Part shown: piece after piece, positions 24,336 through 32,824 of the stretch
Numbering within the stretch: the stretch's first letter is position 1
Layout of the letters: each line of letters begins with the position of its first letter
NCBI GenBank assembly: GCA_964545545.1
Contig: CAZJGK010000023.1
Coordinates: 1-40,332, forward strand
Direction: 5' to 3'
From: JAHJTW01 sp964545545
GTDB lineage: Bacteria; Krumholzibacteriota; Krumholzibacteriia; LZORAL124-64-63
Length of the DNA stretch: 40,332 nt
Translations under genes and position numbers: made by a program
The notes under the pieces: generated by a model
The model's input: the letters and a program-made list of their open reading frames with translations, nothing else
Told to the model about the DNA's origin: nothing
Databases searched by the model: none

Positions 24336-27300
24336 TTATTTGACCAGGGAAAGCGGACGGGTCAGCACCAGACCGCGGCTCTGCAAACGACTGTAATAGG
24401 TTCCCGCCGAGACGGGCGCACCGCCGGCGGCGCGGCCATCCCAAACGACCTTGTGTTCACCGGGATTCATGACCTCACGCAACAGGGTGGTCACCAGTCG
24501 ACCACGCACATCGTAGATCCCAAGATCCACCGCGGCGGGTTCATCACCGCCGACCATGAACCTGAGGGTCGTCATAGGATTGAAGGGATTGGGCACGTTG
24601 CCCAGCAGGCGCACGGCGGCCGCCGCGGCAGGGGGCGTGGCGGACACGCCGCCGTCGGGGATTCCGTCGCCGTCCGCATCGACGGTGAGGGTCCAGGCAT
24701 TATCGACCTGGGGCAAGGCGGCGGCGATGTTGTTGGGCGCCACATCCCCTCCCAACTCGCCGTTCGGCTCAGGATCGTAACAAATCGCAGCCACCAGGGA
24801 AACCTGGGCCCCGGCGGGCACCACACCCTGGCCCAGCCCGTACAGGGTATTCCAGGGGATGGCAAGCTCGCTGCCCGAAGCAGCCCCGAAGGTATGGTAG
24901 GAATCAAACGCCGACTGGATCTCGCCGCTGCGGTCCTGGGTGGTGGTGGGCGAAAGCAGCTGCCAGAACCCGTCCCCGTCATAAGCGGACTGGTGCTGGT
25001 AGCAACCGTACTGAAAATCGGGTGCGAAGCCGACGGCTGAGAACGTGGCGCCCCGCTCCCAGGCATCAATGGCCGTCAGGTCGGTCTGTCCGTTGGCCGA
25101 GCCGGGGTCCACATCCAGATACAGCAACCAGCTGTTGTCCGTGACCTGGCCGTCGATGGCCAGGTAGAGGTAGTCCTGGTCCCATTTAACCAACAGCCGG
25201 TCGATTTCGTTGCTGGCAGTCCAGGTCGAATCGTTGCTGTCGGGCAGGTCGGAGCCTCCGTTCCATTCGCCGGCCTCGATATGGCCGTCGATGGCCACCG
25301 CCGTGGTGGCCACCTCGATAAGCAACCCGTCCCCGACTGTCACCGCAGGACTCCCCACCGCGCTGAGGTCCAGGGCCGCCCCGGCCGCCATTTCGAGATA
25401 CAGGTCACCGCTCAAGGCCTCGATCGCCTGGGCGGTCGCCGCGTCCAGCTCGAAAGTCCGCGTCACCGCAGGGCCGGTCTCGCTGACGGGTGTACCCGCG
25501 GGCAAGGTTAACGAGCTGGTGTATCCCAGACCCTCGACCACCGTCACCCCGGCAGGATCACAATCGGTGACCACCTGATCAAACGTCAGTTGCAGGCGCT
25601 TGGTGGCTGGATAATACACCGCGGAGGTAACCGCGGGCCCGATGGTGTCGCGGACCGCAGGCACCAGGGCGCGCAGCTCGGGGATGTCGCCGGCGCCGTC
25701 CGGAGCACTGGTCACCCCCCCGAACAACCGCAACTGGAAGACTCCGCTGCCCATGATTTCGTCACCCTTCATCAGGGTGCCCGAGAACTCCTTCTGGTGC
25801 GCGGCTCCGCCGGTGCCGATGACCCAGGCCGCCGCGACCCCTGTGTTGGGGTTGCGCTGGCCCATGTAGGCTGCGTCGGTGGGCCAGACGCGGTCCATGG
25901 TCGCATTCCACACCAGGTCCACCAGCGAGGGCGAAAAACCCGCCTGGATCCAGTGGGTGGCGGGCCCCACCCGGTAGACGACATCCAGATAGGGATCACC
26001 TTCGGTGAGGGTGATCTGCTTGGTAACCTCGTTGCGGGTCAAGGTCAACGAAACGGCGGGCCCTGCAGGATCGACCGGCCCGATGGCCCAGCCGTAGCCG
26101 TCGTTCTGATAATTGGGCGAGACCTCGCTGAAGGCGCCGACATGGTTGGCGTCGTTGAAATCGGCGTCGGTGCCCGACCAGTAGGCGTTGTCCACCCCGA
26201 TGGCGCTGTCATCGTAGCCGGGCCCCTTGACGAACATGTTGGTCATGCGGCCGCCGTTGCCTTCGAACACGCAGAACAGGCGATCGTTGTGCAGGACCAC
26301 CTCGTCGTAGCCGTCGTTGTCGATGTCGCTGGTGTAGGCATCCGTGGTGGTGGCGTATTCACCCGCGGCCCAGTGGGCGGCCTCGGCGTAAATCATGGCG
26401 TTCTTGATGTGGGCGCTGTAATTGTTTTCCCAGCCGGAAATGGGACCGCCCATATAATCGTGCCAGGCGGTTTCGTGCAGGTTGGTCATCAACACATACC
26501 AGCCGGCCTGGCTCAGATTGTTGTCCGGAGCGGCCATCAGGGCGTTGTAGGCGTCGTTCCACAGGGTGCCGTAGTTCTTGCAGTTGCCGCCGGCGCCGGC
26601 GCAGTTGCCGTTGCCGTCCCCGCCGTTGGCGTAGGGCACGAACCCCGCCCAGTGGGTGTACCAGCCGTTGTCGCCGCCGCCGTAGCCGTCGGTGCCGCCG
26701 ATCTCGTCGTAGGTCCCGGGCGTAATGGTGATGATGCTGCCGTTGAAATTCGGGTTGGCCACCGCGTCGGCCAACTTCCAGGTGTGTAGCCACGAGCTTT
26801 CGGTGCTGCACTTGCCGATGAACCAGTCGTAGGTCTCCTTGGCATTGGGCGTGGTGGTCGCCCAACCGCCCATCTCGGCCACAGCTTCCCAGTCTTCGGC
26901 GAAGGTGACGATGCGGAAGGTACCGACCCCGCTGCCGGCCAGCGACGTCAGGATATCCAGGGAAGCCTGGCCGTTTCCGCCGATGATGTTGCCGGTGAAG
27001 GTGCGGTCCCGCGGCACCAGGCGCAGAGTACTGCCCGACAGGGTGTGGATCTGATGGTTGTCGTGGCCCGCCAGGTGCACATCGTCATCGAGGATGACCG
27101 CACCCACGCCGTGATTCGTCCAGTTGTCGCCGATCCAATCGTTGACCCCGCTGCTGGGGTAACCCGTCGTGTTCAGCCACACCCGCTCGGGTACCCAGCC
27201 CACGGTGGGTGTGTAGCCGTAACGGGTCTGGGTCATCTGGGCCTGGATTTCCACGGCCCAATCGTTCATGGCGTTATTGACGAAGGGCATGATGTGCTGG

Positions 27301-28142
27301 CCGTAGGCCGAGGTCACCATGCCCGCCCAACCCGCAGTCACGCCGCTGGCCAGCCAGGCGTTGAAATCCGTGGGGTCACCGTTGCGGGCGGCCCACTCGG
27401 CCGCTGTTTGCAGGGTGCCGCTGATATGAAAATTCCCCGGCACCGCGTTGGCCTCGTGGGCCTGCAAGGCCTCGTCGAAACCGCTGCCATCGAGGTCATC
27501 GCTGCGGCCATGGAAAACGTCGCTGTAGCCGATACCCTGGTTGCCGTGCAAAACAAAGGCACAATTGGCTTCGTTGGCCTTATCCGGCGGATAAGCAGCG
27601 GTCAGGACATCGGCGGAACCATCGTCGGCAGACCGGGCGCTGACCGCCAGTCGCAGGGGATTTTTCATTGTTCTGCCGCCGACCAGGCCGCGAGGCAGGG
27701 TCAAATACACCGCGTCCGGATCATCCGCGAGGGCCCACAGACCGCCCGCATTGGTTTTGCCGGCGGCGGCCTGCAACTGATATTGCTCACCGGCCTTTTG
27801 CAAGTTGCCCTGGGCCAGGGTCGTGCGAGCTGCCGGGTTCGTGATATCATCAACCGTCACGGCTACCAGGCCGCCGGCCTTGAGCAGGTGCGCCAGGTTG
27901 GGCGGAGCCTGATGACCCAAGCTGAGAAAGCTCAGGCGAAGCACATCCTGCCCGGTTTGGGGATCATTGAGGAGTTCCACCGACAACAGGTCGGCCGCCG
28001 GCGACAAACCCGGCACCACACCGACACCATCGACCTTGAGAACGGCGACCGAGGTCAGGTTATCGGCGCCCACAGCTCCGTTGGCGACCAGAAATATGGC
28101 CATCAGGCATAGAACAGCTTGGAGGGCGAAATAGCGGTTCAT
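24336..28142 (-). CDS. Secreted GH57 family alpha-glucan hydrolase with CBM9-like and sorting domains
   Basis: 1268 residues. ATG 28142 has GGGAG five bases upstream; a GTG six bases earlier is less likely. Signal peptide to about residue 25 (FLVANGAVGA). The GH57 catalytic part shows VLHGNQG (H199, region 1), WVPERVW with nucleophile E319 (region 3), and FAEDWEA with D417 (region 4); the 98-residue E-to-D distance is close to that of characterised GH57 glucanotransferases. Residues about 945-1150 form a CBM9/glucodextranase-like binding domain (AIDGHIEAGEWNGGSD, DNSWLLYLDVDPGSANGQTD). The last 90 residues (NVPNPFNPMTTLRF ... IYDVRGRLVTTLL) are a FlgD-like/type IX-like sorting domain. Likely role: amylase or pullulanase acting outside the cell; precise bond specificity cannot be read. 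First gene of a two-gene operon. Confidence 0.87.
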   Translation of the reverse strand: MNRYFALQAVLCLMAIFLVANGAVGADNLTSVAVLKVDGVGVVPGLSPAADLLSVELLNDPQTGQDVLRLSFLSLGHQAPPNLAHLLKAGGLVAVTVDDITNPAARTTLAQGNLQKAGEQYQLQAAAGKTNAGGLWALADDPDAVYLTLPRGLVGGRTMKNPLRLAVSARSADDGSADVLTAAYPPDKANEANCAFVLHGNQGIGYSDVFHGRSDDLDGSGFDEALQAHEANAVPGNFHISGTLQTAAEWAARNGDPTDFNAWLASGVTAGWAGMVTSAYGQHIMPFVNNAMNDWAVEIQAQMTQTRYGYTPTVGWVPERVWLNTTGYPSSGVNDWIGDNWTNHGVGAVILDDDVHLAGHDNHQIHTLSGSTLRLVPRDRTFTGNIIGGNGQASLDILTSLAGSGVGTFRIVTFAEDWEAVAEMGGWATTTPNAKETYDWFIGKCSTESSWLHTWKLADAVANPNFNGSIITITPGTYDEIGGTDGYGGGDNGWYTHWAGFVPYANGGDGNGNCAGAGGNCKNYGTLWNDAYNALMAAPDNNLSQAGWYVLMTNLHETAWHDYMGGPISGWENNYSAHIKNAMIYAEAAHWAAGEYATTTDAYTSDIDNDGYDEVVLHNDRLFCVFEGNGGRMTNMFVKGPGYDDSAIGVDNAYWSGTDADFNDANHVGAFSEVSPNYQNDGYGWAIGPVDPAGPAVSLTLTRNEVTKQITLTEGDPYLDVVYRVGPATHWIQAGFSPSLVDLVWNATMDRVWPTDAAYMGQRNPNTGVAAAWVIGTGGAAHQKEFSGTLMKGDEIMGSGVFQLRLFGGVTSAPDGAGDIPELRALVPAVRDTIGPAVTSAVYYPATKRLQLTFDQVVTDCDPAGVTVVEGLGYTSSLTLPAGTPVSETGPAVTRTFELDAATAQAIEALSGDLYLEMAAGAALDLSAVGSPAVTVGDGLLIEVATTAVAIDGHIEAGEWNGGSDLPDSNDSTWTASNEIDRLLVKWDQDYLYLAIDGQVTDNSWLLYLDVDPGSANGQTDLTAIDAWERGATFSAVGFAPDFQYGCYQHQSAYDGDGFWQLLSPTTTQDRSGEIQSAFDSYHTFGAASGSELAIPWNTLYGLGQGVVPAGAQVSLVAAICYDPEPNGELGGDVAPNNIAAALPQVDNAWTLTVDADGDGIPDGGVSATPPAAAAAVRLLGNVPNPFNPMTTLRFMVGGDEPAAVDLGIYDVRGRLVTTLLREVMNPGEHKVVWDGRAAGGAPVSAGTYYSRLQSRGLVLTRPLSLVK

Positions 28143-28372
28143 CGGCACTCCCGGATTTCAACACACCAAACCCCAGTTTCTACCCAAATAGAGGTAAAAC
28201 TGCGGTTTTCATGAAATTACTGACAAATCATCTGCAAACCAAATGATATCATAAAGATAGTCATGTCTGCAACGGAAAAACCTCACCAGTGCTGTCCCCC
28301 AAGGGAAATCCATTGGTTTCCAACCCCTGGCCGTGTAAAATTCCGCATCTTGACCCAAGCCGGGAGGATACC

Positions 28373-30079
28373 ATGTCGCGAGCCCTGCGATTCATGCTGC
28401 TGCTAGTTGCGGCAACCTTGTTGACCGCCACCGGAGTCAACGCCGCCGACCGCATCACCGGTCACACCTTCGCCACACGCAGCGAGGTGATCGCTCGCCA
28501 CGGCATGGCCGCCACCAGTCAGCCCCTGGTGACCCAGATCGCCCTGGACATCCTGAAAAAAGGCGGCAGCGCCGTGGACGCGGCCATCGCCGCCGACGCC
28601 GCCCTGGGCCTGATGGAACCCACGGGCAGCGGCATGGGTGGCGATCTGTTCGCCATCGTGTGGGACGCCAAAACCCGGCGACTCTACGGCCTCAACGCCA
28701 GCGGACGTTCTCCTGCCGGCCTGACCCTCGCTGAATTCCAGCGGCGGGGACTCACGCATGTTCCCGCTTATGGCCCCCTGCCCGTGACCGTACCCGGTTG
28801 CGTGGATGGGTGGTTCGCGTTGCACGGCAAGTTCGGCAAGCTGCCTATGACGGATGTTCTGGCGCCGGCCATCGGCTACGCCGAGGAAGGGTTTCCCGTC
28901 AGCGAGCTCATCGCCTACTACTGGGGTTTGTCGGTGGATTCCCGCCGGGACCAGCTCCATTTCCTGGAGACCTTCACCCGGGATGGTCATGCGCCCCAAA
29001 AAGGCGAGATCTGGCGCAACGAACCGTTGGCCCGCACCTTGACCACCGTCGCCAACGAGGGCCGTGACGCCTTCTACAAGGGGGACATCGCCCGCACCAT
29101 CGCCCGCACCGTTCAGGAAGCCGACGGCTTTCTCAGTTACGAGGACCTGGCCGCCCACCACAGCGAATGGGTGGATCCGGTCTCGACCAATTACCGGGGT
29201 GTGGACGTTTGGGAACTGCCCCCCAACGGCCAAGGCATCGCCGTCCTGCAGATCCTCAACATCCTCGAAGGGTTCCCCCTGGCCCAATGGGGTTTCGGCA
29301 GCGTCGAACACATCCACAACTTTCTCGAAGCCAAGAAACTGGCCTTCGCGGACCGCGCCCGTTTCTACGCCGACATGGATTTCGCCAAAGTTCCCGTCCA
29401 GGGCCTGATATCCAAGCAGTACGCAGCGGAGCGGCGCAAACTGATCACCGACCGGGCTGCGCGTCGCGTCGACGCCGGCAACCCCGCCCTGTACGAGGGG
29501 GACACCGTCTACCTGACCACCGCCGACAGCGAGGGCAACATGGTCTCGCTGATCCAGAGCAACTACCGCGGCATGGGCTGCGGGATATGCCCCCAGGGAC
29601 TGGGTTTTGGTCTGCAGGATCGCGGTGAACTGTTCGATCTGCGGCCGGGACAGGCCAACACGTACGCCCCCGGCAAACGCCCCTTCCACACCATCATTCC
29701 CGCCTTTGTAACCCGCGGCGGCAAACCCTGGATCAGCTTCGGCGTCATGGGCGGCGGCACCCAGCCCCAGGCCCAGGCCCAGATCATCATGAACATCGTG
29801 GACTTCGGCATGAACCTGCAGGAAGCCGGCGATGCCCCGCGCATCCTTCATACCGGATCGAGCGAACCCACGGGTGAAATGATGACCGACGGCGGCATTG
29901 CCCACCTCGAGACGGGCTTCGCGTACGAAGTGCGGCGGGAATTGGCCAAACGAGGCCACCGCATCCAGCTCGATGTGGGATCGTACGGGGGTTACCAGGC
30001 CATCATGTACGATGAGGTAAACGGCGTGTATTACGGAGCGTCGGAATCGCGGAAAGACGGCCAGGCTGCGGGATACTAG
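28373..30079 (+). CDS. ggt: Exported gamma-glutamyltransferase family protein
   Basis: 568 residues: signal peptide to about residue 24 (MLLLVAATLLTATGVNA) and an Ntn-hydrolase of the gamma-glutamyltranspeptidase family. The large-subunit part has KKGGSAVDAAIAADAALGL, EPTGSGMGGDLFA and YGPLPVTVPGCVDGW. The predicted autocleavage site lies before T378 in GDTVYLTTADSEGN; the small subunit then has SLIQSNYRGMGCG and FGVMGGGTQPQA. The TVYL form, instead of TTHxS, marks a GGT-like subgroup whose substrates need not be glutathione. GGGAGGA lies before the ATG at 28373, which also gives the best signal peptide. It is divergent from the GH57 operon and ends seven bases from the convergent GT9 gene. 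Confidence 0.9.
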   Translation: MSRALRFMLLLVAATLLTATGVNAADRITGHTFATRSEVIARHGMAATSQPLVTQIALDILKKGGSAVDAAIAADAALGLMEPTGSGMGGDLFAIVWDAKTRRLYGLNASGRSPAGLTLAEFQRRGLTHVPAYGPLPVTVPGCVDGWFALHGKFGKLPMTDVLAPAIGYAEEGFPVSELIAYYWGLSVDSRRDQLHFLETFTRDGHAPQKGEIWRNEPLARTLTTVANEGRDAFYKGDIARTIARTVQEADGFLSYEDLAAHHSEWVDPVSTNYRGVDVWELPPNGQGIAVLQILNILEGFPLAQWGFGSVEHIHNFLEAKKLAFADRARFYADMDFAKVPVQGLISKQYAAERRKLITDRAARRVDAGNPALYEGDTVYLTTADSEGNMVSLIQSNYRGMGCGICPQGLGFGLQDRGELFDLRPGQANTYAPGKRPFHTIIPAFVTRGGKPWISFGVMGGGTQPQAQAQIIMNIVDFGMNLQEAGDAPRILHTGSSEPTGEMMTDGGIAHLETGFAYEVRRELAKRGHRIQLDVGSYGGYQAIMYDEVNGVYYGASESRKDGQAAGY

Positions 30080-30085
30080 CGGCCG

Positions 30086-31090
30086 CTACAACAACCGCCA
30101 AACCGCCTCGGCTACCTGCTCGGGCGTGATGGCGGCCAGTCCGGCAGCGGGATGAAGGGTGTCCTTGGCCTGCAAGACCAGATACCTGGCGGGATCCATG
30201 TAGGGACCGCAGTCCTCCACCGACCAGCGGGAAAAAAGCGCGACCACCGAGGTGCCCACCGCCGCGGCCATGTGCATCGGCCCCGTGTTGGGCGCCACCA
30301 GGACATCCATGGCCTCGAGCAGCCCCTTGTAGCGCTGGAAATCCGGCGGTGCGCTCAGCAGCGTGACGGCGCCGCCGGCAGCCTCGATGATGGGCTCCAC
30401 GATGGACTTATCCTCCGGCAGTGCGTCGATGACGACCGCCAGCTTCCGGCCCCGGACAGCGGCCTGTTCCTGCAGCAGCCTGCCCAGGCGCCCAAAGTGC
30501 TCGGGGGGCCAGTTGCGGTGGCCATGATCCCTGCCTTTGCGGAAAAGGGGCAACCGGCTGCCGCTGAACGTCGGGTGCAGTCCCACAACCAAGGCCTCGG
30601 GATCGACGCCATGATCGGCCAACAGTTGTCTGGCCTGGGCGCGGCCGGAGGCGATGACCGGCAGATAGACCCACCCGTGCGAGGTTTCCTCAGGCAGGGA
30701 ATCATCCACCACCGCCAGGCAACGGTCACAGTAATGCCCCTGAGGCCGATCCTGGGGCAGGGCGAACATCTCCCCGCCGACCTGTCGCAGCCACTTGGCA
30801 TAGGTGGTCTTGGTCTCGAACACATAGATCCGGTCGTAGCCTTCGCGCGCAAAGGCCCTGGTCAGGGCCCCTTTCATCAGCATGGAGCGCGGAAAACGCC
30901 GGGAATAGACCCACGTCCTGGTCACCCGAAGGTTGAAACCGCGCATCACGCGCGCGCCCTCGGCGCTGGTCAGCAGATGGAACTCGGCGTCAGGCAGGGC
31001 CGCCAGCAGGGCATTGAGGGCGGGCGTGATCATGACCAGGTCACCAGCCCGGCCCACGCGCACCACCAGGATTTTCCGCTTGCGGGTCAC
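30086..31090 (-). CDS. Glycosyltransferase family 9 (heptosyltransferase-like)
   Basis: A 334-residue GT-B fold protein of the LPS heptosyltransferase family. The N-terminal Rossmann half starts KILVVRVGRAGDLVMITPAL, the C-terminal half has VVGLHPTFSG and the donor-binding DVLVAPNTGPMHMAAAVGTS motif. Start chosen at GTG 31090 (VTRKRKIL), because GGAAGGAT lies seven bases upstream; an ATG 57 bases earlier would add an odd 19-residue tail. A cysteine pair CDRC in the middle is unusual. It is cytoplasmic, facing the inner membrane, and would add a heptose or other sugar to an LPS-like glycan. The divergent DUF6165 gene across a 104-base gap fits a glycan locus. Confidence 0.88.
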   Translation of the reverse strand: MTRKRKILVVRVGRAGDLVMITPALNALLAALPDAEFHLLTSAEGARVMRGFNLRVTRTWVYSRRFPRSMLMKGALTRAFAREGYDRIYVFETKTTYAKWLRQVGGEMFALPQDRPQGHYCDRCLAVVDDSLPEETSHGWVYLPVIASGRAQARQLLADHGVDPEALVVGLHPTFSGSRLPLFRKGRDHGHRNWPPEHFGRLGRLLQEQAAVRGRKLAVVIDALPEDKSIVEPIIEAAGGAVTLLSAPPDFQRYKGLLEAMDVLVAPNTGPMHMAAAVGTSVVALFSRWSVEDCGPYMDPARYLVLQAKDTLHPAAGLAAITPEQVAEAVWRLL

Positions 31091-31107
31091 CGAACGATCC
31101 TTCCCTG

Positions 31108-31135
31108 TTGGACAGAGCTCCAGGAGGTGTATATT
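31108..31135 (+). promoter_or_regulatory. Candidate sigma-70 promoter for the DUF6165 gene
   Basis: TTGGAC (31108-31113), a 16-base spacer and TATATT (31130-31135, 5 of 6 to consensus). It would start transcripts near 31141, about 54 bases before the DUF6165 start codon. Confidence 0.45.
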
Positions 31136-31194
31136 AGCCGGGTGCAATCATCCGCAAAGCGGCCCCTGGACGCAAGCCTTTCCGAAGGATCACC

Positions 31195-31596
31195 ATGGAA
31201 TTGAAGGTGGAAATCTCCGTCGGCGAACTGCTGGACAAAATTACCATTCTGGAAATCAAGTCCGAACGCGTGACCGACCCCGCCAAGCTCGTCAACATCA
31301 ACACCGAGCTGGAAACCCTGCGGGCCACCTGGGCCGCGTCACCCCTGAGCAATCTTGATCTGGGTGACCAAATGGCCCGGCTCAAAGCGGTCAACGAGGC
31401 GCTGTGGGATATCGAGGACGGTCTCCGCCGCCTGGAAGCTGACCAGTCCTTCGGCGAGGTATTTGTGGGCTTGGCCAGGGCGGTCTATCATCGCAACGAC
31501 GAGCGCTCGGTGATCAAGCGTGAGATCAACAGCCTGGCCGGCAGCAGGCTCATCGAGGAGAAGTCCTACACGGAATACGGGCACAAATCGAGCTAG
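31195..31596 (+). CDS. DUF6165 family protein
   Basis: A 133-residue soluble, helical protein. Its first residues KVEISVGELLDKITILEIKS are the hallmark of the DUF6165 family as I recall it, followed by ERVTDPAKLVNINTELETL and a C-terminal YHRNDERSVIKREIN. Family function is unknown; members tend to occur with glycosyltransferases of surface glycans, which agrees with the divergent GT9 gene here. AAGGA lies five bases before the ATG. No membrane segment or signal peptide. Confidence 0.78.
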   Translation: MELKVEISVGELLDKITILEIKSERVTDPAKLVNINTELETLRATWAASPLSNLDLGDQMARLKAVNEALWDIEDGLRRLEADQSFGEVFVGLARAVYHRNDERSVIKREINSLAGSRLIEEKSYTEYGHKSS

Positions 31597-31647
31597 CCCC
31601 CTCGATTCTTCAGGCGCCGGTTCCCTTGTATGCTCGAATCCCCCGGG

Positions 31648-32658
31648 TCAGCCCAGATCATTCTCCAGCACGATGCGATACCTGGCCTTACCGGCCCGCA
31701 GGTGGTCCAGCGCCTCGTTCACCTTGCTCAGGGGAAAGGACGTGGTGATCGCACCGATACCGTGGCGGGCGCAGAATTCCAACATCTTCCGGGTCGTTTC
31801 GGGCGAACCCAGGGGAGACCCGGAGAGGCTCTTCTGTCCCCCGATCAAGCCGAAAGCGGAAACGGGCAGCGGCTCCAGAACCACTCCGACCACATGCAGC
31901 CGCCCCTTGGGCGCCAAGGCGGCCAGATATTTATCCCAAGCCAAGCTCACGTTCACCGTCGAGATGATGAAATCCAGGGTCCCGGCGATACCGTCGAGCT
32001 GTGCCTCATCCCGCGAGTTCACCACATGGTGAGCTCCCATGCTGCGGGCTGCGTCGGCCTTGGCCGCGGTGCTGGTGAAGGCCGTCACCTCGCAGCCCCA
32101 CTTGTTCAAAAACTGCAGCGCGAAATGGCCCAGGCCGCCGATGCCGATCACCCCCACCCTGTCGGTGGGCTTGACGCCGAATTCCATGATGGGATTGAAA
32201 ACGGTAATCCCGCCGCAGAACAACGGACCGGCCTTGGCGGCGTCGAGCCCCGCAGGCAGAGGAATGGCCCAGGCTTCGCGGCAACGCACCTTGTCGGCAA
32301 AACCGCCGTGGCGCCCGACAATGGTCTGCTCGCCGCTGGTGCAAAGATGGTGGTTGCCGGCCATGCACTGGGGACAGGTCATGCAGCTGCCGGCGTACCA
32401 GCCAAGGCCCACACTGTCGCCCACCTTGACGCGGGTAACCGCCGTCCCAACGGCGGCCACCTTGCCGATGACCTCATGGCCCGGCACGAACGGATAGGTG
32501 GTCATCCCCCACTCGTTGTCCAGCATGGACAGGTCGGAGTGGCAGAGGCCGCAGGTCTCCACGGCGATTTCCACCTCGTCGGCCTGCAACGAGCCGGGGT
32601 CAAACTCGAAGGACTTGAGATTCCCACCGGACTCGGTGGCGGCGTAGGCGCGGATCAT
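31648..32658 (-). CDS. Zinc-dependent alcohol dehydrogenase (CAD-like, NAD(P)-dependent)
   Basis: A 336-residue medium-chain dehydrogenase. The catalytic zinc ligands are in CGLCHSDLS and PFVPGHEVIG, the structural zinc cysteines in CMTCPQCMAGNHHLC, and the nucleotide fold in GVIGIGGLGHFALQF. The pattern follows the cinnamyl-alcohol-dehydrogenase-like or YahK-type branch that reduces aldehydes. The start is ATG 32658 with AAGGAG six bases upstream; the open frame continues 38 codons further without a ribosome site. The protein is cytoplasmic. It is divergent from the membrane protein gene at 32825 and not clearly linked to any pathway in the window. Confidence 0.92.
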   Translation of the reverse strand: MIRAYAATESGGNLKSFEFDPGSLQADEVEIAVETCGLCHSDLSMLDNEWGMTTYPFVPGHEVIGKVAAVGTAVTRVKVGDSVGLGWYAGSCMTCPQCMAGNHHLCTSGEQTIVGRHGGFADKVRCREAWAIPLPAGLDAAKAGPLFCGGITVFNPIMEFGVKPTDRVGVIGIGGLGHFALQFLNKWGCEVTAFTSTAAKADAARSMGAHHVVNSRDEAQLDGIAGTLDFIISTVNVSLAWDKYLAALAPKGRLHVVGVVLEPLPVSAFGLIGGQKSLSGSPLGSPETTRKMLEFCARHGIGAITTSFPLSKVNEALDHLRAGKARYRIVLENDLG

Positions 32659-32767
32659 GGCAGGCTCCTTCAGACGGGTTTTCCGGCAATATTCAACGTT
32701 CTCCAGCAAACATGAAAGTACCACCGGGGCCGAACCGCCACCGCGAACCCCGGCACTGCAGATCGAA

Positions 32768-32798
32768 TTCAACCTTCAGCGCCCGTAGGTGCTATAAT
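32768..32798 (+). promoter_or_regulatory. Extended -10 promoter for the membrane protein at 32825
   Basis: TGCTATAAT at 32790-32798 is a perfect -10 hexamer with the extended TGn element. The -35 is poor (TTCAAC at 32768, 19-base spacer), as is common when an extended -10 is present. Transcripts would start near 32805, about 20 bases before the ATG. Confidence 0.6.
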
Positions 32799-32824
32799 CT
32801 TAGCTTTTAACCGAGGAAGGGGAA

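Noticed and set aside
26570..26710. GC-rich repetitive-looking stretch with repeated ccgccg and gttgcc
   Set aside because: It codes for a Gly/Asn-rich loop of the GH57 protein (GGDGNGNCAGAGGNCKNYG); codon repetition explains it, not a DNA repeat element.
28243..28252. 10-base palindrome ATGATATCAT between the GH57 and ggt genes
   Set aside because: It is short, AT-rich and has no second copy at a fitting place; the promoter-like hexamers around it are too weak to call.
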